DNA of 64,000 bases. Source: Chryseobacterium indologenes (GTDB lineage: Bacteria; Bacteroidota; Bacteroidia; Flavobacteriales; Weeksellaceae). This document shows positions 44,811 to 52,600 of the stretch, piece by piece. The translations under genes and the position numbers were made by a program. The stretch is taken from positions 1 through 64,000 of the forward strand of contig DJTE01000038.1 in the NCBI GenBank assembly GCA_002439165.1. Direction: 5' to 3'. How positions within the stretch are numbered: position 1 is the stretch's first letter; every line of letters begins with the position of its first letter. Under the pieces are notes generated by a model, which saw nothing but the letters and a program-made list of their open reading frames with translations, was not told the DNA's origin and ran no database searches.

Positions 44811-45374
44811 TTAAATAGGGGATATTCTTTCAATTCTTCTTGTGGTGGCAATACTGATGAGCTTTTCAAACTTATCTGAATATAAAGAAGATATTTTTTC
44901 CGGATTTTCCGGATCATATAAAACTGACCTGATCACAGGAACGCTGAAGGGTAACGGCCATGCACGCAGAGATTTGGCGATCACATCCATCGTATTGATT
45001 CCCTGCATAGCCTGAAGCCCGTCTGCCCAGCATACCAGCCCAACCGTTTTATCCGTTAAATAAGGCTGATAATGTCCCGAAGTAACTTCAAGCCAGTCCA
45101 GGCAGTTCTTCATCACCCCCGGAATGCTTCCGTGATACAGAGGAGCAAGCCAGAAATGGAGATCTGCATCCTGAAACAGCTGTGCCATCCGCTCCACCGC
45201 TAAAGGTGTTTTACCCAATGTAATATCAAACAGGGGAATTCCGGAGTCTGCCGGCATAAAAACCTCAGTCTGTATACCCGATCTCTCCAGTCTTTCTCTG
45301 AAAAACTGTGAAATCCGCCCCGAAGCAGATTCACTTCGTCTTTCCATCGATCCGTTAAATATAATCGCTTTCAT
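44811..45374 (-). CDS. NADPH-dependent FMN reductase family protein
   Basis: The 187-residue protein has the flavodoxin-like fold of the NADPH-dependent FMN reductase family. The phosphate loop is FNGSMERRSESASG near the start, and the flavin-edge segment is WLAPLYHGSIPGVMKNCLDWLE, close to the usual sPeYhgsipGvlKnalDw. It would reduce FMN or quinones with NAD(P)H. It sits between DUF2480 (6 bases) and the 2Fe-2S ferredoxin, so electron flow from NADPH to the ferredoxin is a plausible inference. Confidence 0.9.
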   Translation of the reverse strand: MKAIIFNGSMERRSESASGRISQFFRERLERSGIQTEVFMPADSGIPLFDITLGKTPLAVERMAQLFQDADLHFWLAPLYHGSIPGVMKNCLDWLEVTSGHYQPYLTDKTVGLVCWADGLQAMQGINTMDVIAKSLRAWPLPFSVPVIRSVLYDPENPEKISSLYSDKFEKLISIATTRRIERISPI

Positions 45375-45380
45375 TCTGAT

Positions 45381-45881
45381 TTAATTTTTGAAGATGACTT
45401 TAGGCATACCTATTTCTCCGTACATCAGGCTTTTTACCAGAGGTTTCAGAAGTCCGGCTGCCAGTAAATAAAGAGCAGGATCGTGGTCTGCACGGGCTCT
45501 TACAACTACTTTCTGATCCTTATAATGCTTCAGATCCGCATACATCAGCCGGCGTTTCCAGAGGTCCAGCAAAACCGTATCAGCATTGTTCAGGTCTGCA
45601 TGAACAGCATAAGGAGATAATTTTTCCATGATGAGCATATATACCCAGGGCGGAATTATGGCATCCGTAGAACAGATGATCCCCACGGCTTTTTCGTTGT
45701 ACACAGAAAAATCCACGGCAGCAATAGATTCCTTAAACTCTTTCTCCTTCACAATCATTCCCATAAAAAGATGATCTTTAATATCAAGTTCTACAATTTC
45801 CGTGGTAGGTTTGTAGTCCAAAAGATCAAGGGCAATAATGCCCGAAGCTTCTGCTTTGTTGATGAAAATTTCCTGATTCAT
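45381..45881 (-). CDS. DUF2480 family protein
   Basis: This 166-residue protein matches DUF2480, a family seen almost only in Bacteroidota: EIVELDIKDHLFMGMIVKEK near the start, AVGIICSTDAIIPPWVYMLI in the middle, and a C-terminal LLKPLVKSLMYGEIGMPKVI. No signal or membrane segment is present. Function is unknown. Its position, 24 bases after superoxide dismutase and 6 before FMN reductase, places it firmly in the oxidative-stress operon. Confidence 0.9.
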   Translation of the reverse strand: MNQEIFINKAEASGIIALDLLDYKPTTEIVELDIKDHLFMGMIVKEKEFKESIAAVDFSVYNEKAVGIICSTDAIIPPWVYMLIMEKLSPYAVHADLNNADTVLLDLWKRRLMYADLKHYKDQKVVVRARADHDPALYLLAAGLLKPLVKSLMYGEIGMPKVIFKN

Positions 45882-45905
45882 AACGGTCTTTTTAATCTGA
45901 AAGGT

Positions 45906-46532
45906 TTATCTGATTTTGGTGAGTGCTTCTCCGTATTTTCTTTCTACTGCGGCCCAGTTCAGCACAGACCAGAATGAGTCGAGGTAATCGGCCCTCTTAT
46001 TCTGATATGCCAGATAATAAGCGTGTTCCCATACATCAATCCCCAGAACAGGAAAGCCCCTGTTCACCAGCTGTACATCCATCATCGGGTTATCCTGGTT
46101 AGGAGTGGAAGCGATAGCCAGCGAACCGTTGAATTTTACAAACAGCCATACCCATCCGGACCCGAACTGACCAAGTCCTGCTTTCTTCATTTCCGCTTTA
46201 AGGGTATCAAGATCACCAAAAGTTGAGGTGATAGCTTCAGCCAGTTTTCCCTGAGGAGCTAATTGAGGAGTTGGTGAAAGAATTTCCCAGAATAAGGAGT
46301 GATTGTAATGTCCGCCGCCGTTATTTCTTACAGCCGGGCCATATTCACTTACTCTTTGTAAAATAGAATCCAGGTCGTCAGAAGCTTCGCCCGCTTTTTC
46401 TAAAGCTGCATTCAGATTATCCACATAAGCCTGATGGTGGCGCTGGTGATGAATAGTCATGGTTTCTTTATCTATAAAAGGTTCCAGTGCGTCATAAGAA
46501 TAATCCGGTTGAGGAAGTGTAAAAGTGTTCAT
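45906..46532 (-). CDS. sodA: superoxide dismutase [Mn/Fe]
   Basis: A 208-residue Fe/Mn superoxide dismutase. The metal ligands are His28, His78, Asp166 and His170, in MTIHHQRHHQ, GGHYNHSLFWE and DVWEHAYYLAYQ. The GGHxNHxLFW and NQDNPM segments look more Mn-type than Fe-type, so it may be Mn-dependent or cambialistic, and the symbol is given with that caveat. There is no signal peptide, so it is cytoplasmic. It is the first gene of a four-gene operon and its promoter carries a SufR-like operator. Confidence 0.93.
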   Translation of the reverse strand: MNTFTLPQPDYSYDALEPFIDKETMTIHHQRHHQAYVDNLNAALEKAGEASDDLDSILQRVSEYGPAVRNNGGGHYNHSLFWEILSPTPQLAPQGKLAEAITSTFGDLDTLKAEMKKAGLGQFGSGWVWLFVKFNGSLAIASTPNQDNPMMDVQLVNRGFPVLGIDVWEHAYYLAYQNKRADYLDSFWSVLNWAAVERKYGEALTKIR

Positions 46533-46560
46533 AATATTATTTTTTTTGATTATTACAGGC

Positions 46561-46590
46561 CAAAGGTAATAATATATTTTAATAAAACAA
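46561..46590 (-). promoter_or_regulatory. superoxide dismutase operon promoter
   Basis: On the minus strand TTG (plus 46588-46590) and TACCTTTG (plus 46561-46568) match the Bacteroidota -33 and -7 elements with 19 bases between. The -33 TTG lies inside the left arm of the operator at 46582-46607, so repressor binding would block it. Confidence 0.8.
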
Positions 46591-46607
46591 CTATTTGGTT
46601 GTTTTAT
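46582..46607. promoter_or_regulatory. SufR-like operator O1 (perfect CAAC-N6-GTTG)
   Basis: ATAAAACAAC (46582-46591) and GTTGTTTTAT (46598-46607) form a perfect 10-bp inverted repeat with a TATTTG spacer. The core CAAC-N6-GTTG is the site reported for cyanobacterial SufR. It overlaps the -33 element of the superoxide dismutase promoter. Confidence 0.8.
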
Positions 46608-46663
46608 GGATTTGTCTGAAAAAATATGTAATATATTGATATGTTTGTTTTTACAAATTAAAA

Positions 46664-46692
46664 TTGAAGATTATAGAAATTGACTATATTTG
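46664..46692 (+). promoter_or_regulatory. promoter of the SufR-like regulator
   Basis: TTG (46664-46666) and TATATTTG (46685-46692) match the -33 and -7 consensus with 18 bases between. Transcription would begin about 46698, giving a leader of roughly 28 bases that contains operator O2. Confidence 0.7.
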
Positions 46693-46701
46693 TTGTTGAA
46701 A

Positions 46702-46721
46702 ATAAAACAACCAAAATATTG
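46702..46721. promoter_or_regulatory. SufR-like operator O2 (imperfect)
   Basis: ATAAAACAAC at 46702-46711 is identical to the left arm of O1. After a 6-base spacer comes ATTG (46718-46721), so the core is CAAC-N6-ATTG with one mismatch. Its position just after the predicted transcription start suggests autorepression. Confidence 0.65.
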
Positions 46722-46726
46722 TCAAA

Positions 46727-47344
46727 ATGAAAAAACCGGCTGCGGATCGTATTCTGATGTTTTTAAAAATGAGGGGAGAGGCTACCGCGCTGATGATCTC
46801 GGAAGAACTGTCCGTCACCAAAGAAGGGGCGAGGAAACATCTGCTGAATCTGGCCGGGGCAGGTCTCATCATATCTTTTTCTAAAAGTGAAGGAGTAGGG
46901 CGGCCGTCTACCTTTTATAAGCTTACAGAAAAAGGATTTTCACAGTTTCCTGATACCCATGCCGATATTACTGTTCAGCTTATCCGGTCTGTTAAAAACC
47001 TTTTGGGTGACAATGCACTGGAACTATTGATTAATGACAGGGAGAAGAATACCTACCGGCGGTATGAACAGTCTCTTGCAAATGCAGGATCGCTGGAACA
47101 GCGACTGGATATTCTCGTTAAAATCCGGAGTGAGGAAGGATACATGGCGGAATGGAAAAAGGAAGCCGGAGAATATTTTCTGATAGAAAACCATTGTCCG
47201 ATCTGTGCTGCCGCTACTGAATGCCAGGGATTCTGCCGTGCCGAATTGTCTAATTTCCGCAATCTTATCGGTAAAGATTACCGGGTGGAAAGGGTAAGTC
47301 ATATCCTTTCAGGCGGACAGCGGTGTGTCTATAAGATCTTTTAA
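46727..47344 (+). CDS. SufR-like Fe-S cluster-sensing transcriptional repressor
   Basis: A 205-residue regulator. The N-terminus (about 6-70) is a winged helix-turn-helix (EATALMISEELSVTKEGARK, then VGRPSTFYKLTEKG with the wing). The C-terminus has cysteines 157, 160, 166, 170 and 200. C157 and C170 are spaced CX12C as in SufR, and the surrounding pattern (NHCPI...FCRAELSNF...HILSGGQRC) matches that family, which binds a [4Fe-4S] cluster. It is divergent from the superoxide dismutase operon, and both promoters carry SufR-type sites, one perfect. It is not next to suf genes in this window. Confidence 0.88.
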   Translation: MKKPAADRILMFLKMRGEATALMISEELSVTKEGARKHLLNLAGAGLIISFSKSEGVGRPSTFYKLTEKGFSQFPDTHADITVQLIRSVKNLLGDNALELLINDREKNTYRRYEQSLANAGSLEQRLDILVKIRSEEGYMAEWKKEAGEYFLIENHCPICAAATECQGFCRAELSNFRNLIGKDYRVERVSHILSGGQRCVYKIF

Positions 47345-47410
47345 AGATCAGGTTTCTCCAGATTTCAATAGGATTGAGGATTTTTTGAATCATAAAAAGT
47401 CATTTCTATT

Positions 47411-47803
47411 TTACAGAACCCATTTTTCAATAAGATGCAGCCATAAAGCCTTTTCATCATTCAGAAGAAATACAGCCGATGAATGGCGGCGGGTAGTTTC
47501 GGTTCCTGTAATCTGAATCTCAGTATAAGACGCCAGGCCATGATTGTCCGTACTCTCTACTTCAATATTTTCGAGAATGATAACCCGGTTGGGAAATTTT
47601 CCGTATACTCCCGGAAGCCATCCCGACAGATCCGATAAGGTAACCGTATTTCCGTTACCATTAATCATTCGGAACTCCGGCGTAAAACCAGACAAAAGTT
47701 TCTGATACAGGATTTCCTGATCCGGTGCATTTCCCCGGAACCATTCTTCAATCATATAATGAAACTCTTTTATCTCCCGGGTGATTTTCTCTGTTGAATT
47801 CAT
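47411..47803 (-). CDS. SnoaL/DUF4440-like protein
   Basis: The 130-residue protein has the cone-shaped NTF2-like layout: N-terminal helices (IKEFHYMIEEWFRG), a FTPEFRMINGNGNTVTLSDL segment and long C-terminal strands (ASYTEIQITGTETTRRHSSA, ending WLHLIEKWVL). This fits the SnoaL/DUF4440 group, which binds or isomerises small molecules. No partner gene is adjacent. It converges on the SufR-like gene. Confidence 0.7.
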   Translation of the reverse strand: MNSTEKITREIKEFHYMIEEWFRGNAPDQEILYQKLLSGFTPEFRMINGNGNTVTLSDLSGWLPGVYGKFPNRVIILENIEVESTDNHGLASYTEIQITGTETTRRHSSAVFLLNDEKALWLHLIEKWVL

Positions 47804-47914
47804 ACGCCTAAATTTAAGATATTTTTTATAGATGCTCCTGACTGAATTTTAAATTCCTGTTCAGATAGCTCCCAGGAGCAGCAATCTGTCACTTTTATCA
47901 TTAATACAAATTAC

Positions 47915-47985
47915 CTCAGTTCGGGATAAGAGTTTCTTACTGACATAGACATGAAACCAGGAGCCGGAAGAGAATAGTTATGAAT
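47915..47985. repeat. degenerate dispersed element, copy B
   Basis: Starts CTCAGTTCGGGATAAGAGTT and ends near GAGAATAGTTATGAATC. About 24 of the first 29 bases match copy A at 43848, and the ends are similar too. It lies in the gap between convergent and rightward genes. Confidence 0.45.
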
Positions 47986-48090
47986 CCCATCGATAATAGG
48001 TGTTCATCTTTTGAGATCACCTGATCTTATGATGGCTTTCAGTATCTGTAACCGGAAATAACTTCCAGCCTCTTCCGGAACTCTGATGAA

Positions 48091-48285
48091 ATGGAAATAA
48101 TAGGGATCCTTAAAAAAGACGGAAAACCTGTAAAAGAAGTCATATTTTCACTGGTGAGCACCAATCTGTTTGAAGGAGATACCATGATTACGGCAGCCGG
48201 AAATTATGAACTTATTTTATACGCTTATCACGAAAAATCAGGAAATACAGGAGTTGATAAGATGAATTATGTGGTTTATGAATAG
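48091..48285 (+). CDS. small hypothetical protein
   Basis: A 64-residue frame with protein-like sequence: MEIIGILKKDGKPVKEVIFS, then LVSTNLFEGDTM and AGNYELILYAYHEK. The pattern of short strands with GKPV resembles the start of carboxypeptidase-regulatory-type beta domains. It has no signal peptide and ends MNYVVYE. It stands alone and could be a small gene or a truncated one. Confidence 0.5.
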   Translation: MEIIGILKKDGKPVKEVIFSLVSTNLFEGDTMITAAGNYELILYAYHEKSGNTGVDKMNYVVYE

Positions 48286-48381
48286 TTGTGTACGGTTATT
48301 CCCAAAAGATACCCCGGCTTATACCTTTTGCTTTCCCTCTGAAAATTCATACATTTACACCAGGTTGACAGAAGATAAATT

Positions 48382-49107
48382 ATGAATGTGAGCGGATCTG
48401 AACTTTCTGATTTTTTAAAAATATTCTGGCAGTTCTCATGGATGCAGTGGGGACTGTTTAGTATAGCGGTTAATATTTTTATGTACCTGTTTTCAATCGG
48501 GTTATACCTGTTGATTGATAAAACCTGCCACAAAGAGAAATTACAGCAGACTGATCATCCGGTGAACAGATCGGATGTTTATCTCAGTTTTATAACCATT
48601 GTATGCAACAGCTTCGTAATGATACTGGGGGTTGGCCTGTGGAAGAGCGGATGGATTATTCTGAACGCTGCCCCGTCTGTAATTTCCGTTATTTCAGAAG
48701 TGCTTGTTTTACTGCTTCTGATGGATCTGATGATGTATATCTTTCACTATGCAGCTCATATTGCTTTTGTATACAGGCTTTTACACGGAAAACACCATGA
48801 ACATACCAGTACCAATTTTCTCAGTCTCTTTGTGCTGCATCCTTTGGAGGTCATCGGATTTGGAATGATGCTGCTGATCTTGCTGATGGTGTACAATTTC
48901 TCGGTTGTTGCCGTTATGATTTATCTGATGATTAACCTCATCTGGGGAACTGTCGGGCATCTGAACAGGGAATTTTTTCCACCGGAACTGGACCGTTTCC
49001 TTGTCGGAACGACAGGATTTCATAACCGTCACCATAAGGATGAAAGCTGTAATTTCGGTTTCTATACCTCTCTCTGGGACAGGATCTTCACAACCTATAA
49101 ACCATAA
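48382..49107 (+). CDS. sterol desaturase family (fatty acid hydroxylase) membrane protein
   Basis: The 241-residue protein has four to five membrane segments and the eight-histidine di-iron motifs of the fatty acid hydroxylase superfamily: HYAAH (122-126), HGKHHEH (135-141), His153, GHLN (His193) and HNRHH (214-218). Order and spacing are as expected, so it should be an active O2-dependent hydroxylase or desaturase of a lipid in the inner membrane. The lipid is unknown. It stands alone, 15 bases from the convergent small Cys-rich gene. Confidence 0.92.
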   Translation: MNVSGSELSDFLKIFWQFSWMQWGLFSIAVNIFMYLFSIGLYLLIDKTCHKEKLQQTDHPVNRSDVYLSFITIVCNSFVMILGVGLWKSGWIILNAAPSVISVISEVLVLLLLMDLMMYIFHYAAHIAFVYRLLHGKHHEHTSTNFLSLFVLHPLEVIGFGMMLLILLMVYNFSVVAVMIYLMINLIWGTVGHLNREFFPPELDRFLVGTTGFHNRHHKDESCNFGFYTSLWDRIFTTYKP

Positions 49108-49122
49108 CTGATCGGGAAATTT

Positions 49123-49404
49123 TCAATTTTTCACATTGAATTCCTTTGTCTCATCCCAGCAGGAAACACAGACAATTTTAAAATCGCAGTCTGTGAACCA
49201 GTTTTCGCGGTCTTCTTCAGTTTCTGTAAGATCCCAGGCATCTTCACACTGATCGCACCATGCATCGGGACGTCCCATATCTCCTTCATCATGCTCATGA
49301 AATCCGGAAGGGGTATTATTAAACAGGCTTTGTGCCAGATGTACACACAGCAGCCCCATTTGCTGCTTTCCATGAGTTGAGCATTCTACATATTTTGGTT
49401 CCAT
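49123..49404 (-). CDS. small Cys/His-rich protein, possibly zinc-binding
   Basis: A 93-residue acidic protein with paired cysteines: CSTH near residue 8, CVH near 20, WCDQC near 50 and VCVSC near 77. The WCDQCEDAW and CVSCW pairs could form a zinc ribbon. It has no signal peptide. Similar uncharacterised small proteins occur in many bacteria, but I cannot give a family name. It probably uses its own promoter. Confidence 0.75.
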   Translation of the reverse strand: MEPKYVECSTHGKQQMGLLCVHLAQSLFNNTPSGFHEHDEGDMGRPDAWCDQCEDAWDLTETEEDRENWFTDCDFKIVCVSCWDETKEFNVKN

Positions 49405-49615
49405 CTTCTTTATTTTAAAACTGAAATATAAATCATTTGGATATATTCAAAAACAGATCGCAGCGTTCCGGAGATCATGGTCGCAGAGCGGGCAGCTATG
49501 ATCATCCGAATTCAGATAATGATGTTTTTAATCTTCCTAAAATACAAATAAAATCTTAGTATTTAAAATACTTTAGGAGACTTTAAAAGGAATTCGGATC
49601 AGATAGAGCGGAATG

Positions 49616-49642
49616 AAAAAGACTGCCCGAAGACAGTCTTTT
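49616..49642 (-). terminator. terminator of the large surface-protein unit
   Basis: AAAAGACTG (49617-49625) and CAGTCTTTT (49634-49642) form a 9-bp stem with an 8-base loop. On the minus strand the stem ends in TTTTT. It lies 21 bases after the stop of the 1859-residue gene. Confidence 0.85.
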
Positions 49643-49662
49643 ATTAAAAAAAATATTCATAT

Positions 49663-52600
49663 TTAATCATTATCAACCCTGATCCATTTTCCGTTTTCCA
49701 CACCTTCGTAAAAATGATCGTTGTGGTAAATAACAGCTCCCCGGGCATGAGGTTTCTGAACAGGAAGGACCAGTGTTTCCGGTAACGCGCCACTATTCCT
49801 GATCAACAGTACATCATTTCCTTCTTTTACCGTAATTCCGGTTCCTGAGATGAGCTTTGTGGCTCCGGAATCAACAGGAGGACTGATGACTGTTACAGGA
49901 TCAGTCTCAGATAACCGTCTGGCTCCCATACTGGCAGTACATCCTCTCAGAATGCCATTCATCAGCATAGTAACTCCGGGAACAGTACATTCCGGATTGA
50001 TGTTGATTACAATATTTTTGTTATTCAGCAGTAGAGGACAGGCTTCCCCGCTTGCAAAACGGATGCTTTTCAGACGGTAAACAAATGTTCCGGCCTGGTT
50101 TTTCGGATGAAGAATTACCGCTTCACCATTAGCCGCTGAAGTGATGTCCTGGTCCGGGCCACTGTTCACAGAATAAGTGAAAATATACGTCTGTGCCAGA
50201 GACCCTTTAAATTTTACCTGAACATCACCCGTTACCTGCTGTACGGCACTTACCGGGGCAGTTACAGTATTATCGACAGGCATGGTAACAGAACTGATCG
50301 TAAAGTTTTCTGTAATATTACATCCATCCTGGGCATAAACTACTTTCACACTGTAATTTCCGGGCTGGGTAAACGTTACCAATGGGCTGGTACTGATCAC
50401 TCCGCTGCCGGGCTGATTCACCTTCGTCCATGTATAGGAAGCATTGGCATCTGTTCCGAACAGAGTAGCCGCATCATATGTTTTCGGAAATTCTGAGGCA
50501 CAGAGTGTCTTGTTGCCGCCAAAACCTGCCGCCTGTACATTGGTAGGTACAATGGTAAGATTGGTGGTATTTCCCAGGTCCTGGCTGTTTCCATACGCAC
50601 TCACTGTACGGGAGAAATTCATATCCCGGACAGAAGCGTAGAACATCGTATAGGCTGCAGCCGGATCCAGTGTAACTGAACTTTGTCCGGATGCAGCTGT
50701 TCTGCTGATATTGATCCTGTTACACGGCGTACCGGTCATAAACAGATTTTCCGTAATGATCTGCCCGTCCGCAATCGTATAATTTCCCGGATTGAAATAA
50801 AGGATTTTATAACGTCCGGCAGAGGCAAGAGTACTTACTCCGGCTCCTCCCAGGAAAGTTACTTTGTTGAAGTTATGGACCGTATTGCCTCCGTTAAGTG
50901 TTCCGTATCCGGTGATGACGATTTCATTAAAATCTGAAATATTGGGAACAGTAACGGCAAAATTCTGAGTGGTAATTTTACTTCCTTCCGCCTGGATCGT
51001 AACCGGAATACCTCCTGCGTTTACCTTGAAACTATAAGATCCTGTATTGATAACAGACTGGCGGAAATCCAGTACGGGATTTACATTTTGGTTATAAATA
51101 AAGCTTACGCCGCCTGTCATCGGAAAATTGTTGGATTTAAAGCTCTTTACATTGGTTCCTCCTATATTTCCTGTATATGCACTCAGTAATTCAAAATCGT
51201 CTTTATCTGCAGGTATTGCAATATTTACGTTTACCCCTTTGGTATCGATATATCTGGTCTTTATCAGTGCGGGATTCTGAACCATATTGATGAAAGAAGT
51301 ACCCGAAAAAGTAGTCATATCCGGCTGAAGTGTAAGATTTCCGTAAATATTCAGATAATAGGAAGAGTTAGTGCTGTATACCCCCAGATTAGGAGAGTTG
51401 GGGGCATTATTAAAGGTAACATTATGGGCAAAAGCATTGGTTCCGGTAATCGTAATTGATTTCTGGGATGCTGTGAAGCCTGAATTCTGATCGAAGAAAA
51501 CATTATCATTGGATCTCGGAGGATTACAGCCTGTAACAGGCACACCACCGGAAGTCAGGGACCAGTGCAGAGGATCATTCCATTCACCCTGTCCGCCAAT
51601 CCAGTAAAGGTCTCTTGGAGCCGCAGTAAGCGTATCCGAAAAGCTGAATCCTGTAACACCTCCCAGATTCTTACTGCTGGAAGTAATATAAGTCTGTCCT
51701 CCGGAAGACGAAACATTTTTCAGCTGCACCCTGTCTATGACGAAATCCGTAGGATTATATCCGGAAATAATGATCTGCCTTACCGAATTATCACCCGAGA
51801 TGATCACCCTCTCATCCTCCAGACAGCCACCCTGTAAAAGCATTGAATTGTTCACTGTAATATTACCGGCGAAAATAACAGAGTTGGATTTCTGGATATT
51901 GAGATGATTGACATTCAGACCTGTGATCTGAAGCGAATAAGGCTGGGTATAAAAGGTTCCCTGCAGCATATTGAAATGATTGACAGTCCCTCCCTGCATC
52001 GAAAAATAAGCCGTTGTATTAAGGTTAATACTCTTATAATCAATCCGTTCAAAATAATGGGCGAGATTATTGGCTGAAAAATTACTTTGTCCACCCAGTA
52101 CGGAATTTAATCTCAGAATACTGTTATTAGAGATTACAGGCTGCTGTGTATTTGCTGTAAAAGCCCTTAAAGTAATATCAGAATTGCTCAGCAGCACCTC
52201 CTTCCCGTTGAAAGTAGCGTTGTTAATATTAAGCAGCGTTCCTGTAAGATCAAGAGTTCCTGCCGTATTGTTCTGATTGATATTACCGCCGTTCATATCA
52301 AAGGTTCCCGTTCCACGGTAGACTTTCCAGTTGGCATTCCCCGAAAAAGTAAAGTTGGTATTTCCTCCGTTGGGGTAAACCGCTTTACTGATTCCTGCTG
52401 CTTTTCCAGCTGTGTTTATAAAAATAAATCCGCTGAAATATCCTGCATCATAATAACCGGGATGAAGGGTAAGATCTCCGTTGATCCCCATCGAATAATA
52501 ATTATTGCTTCCTGCAAAATGAGACCGTGCTGAAGCCGGAAGCCCGCTGAATGTAAGGTTGTTTACCTGTACACTGTTTTCCAGGCTGATACTTGTAATC

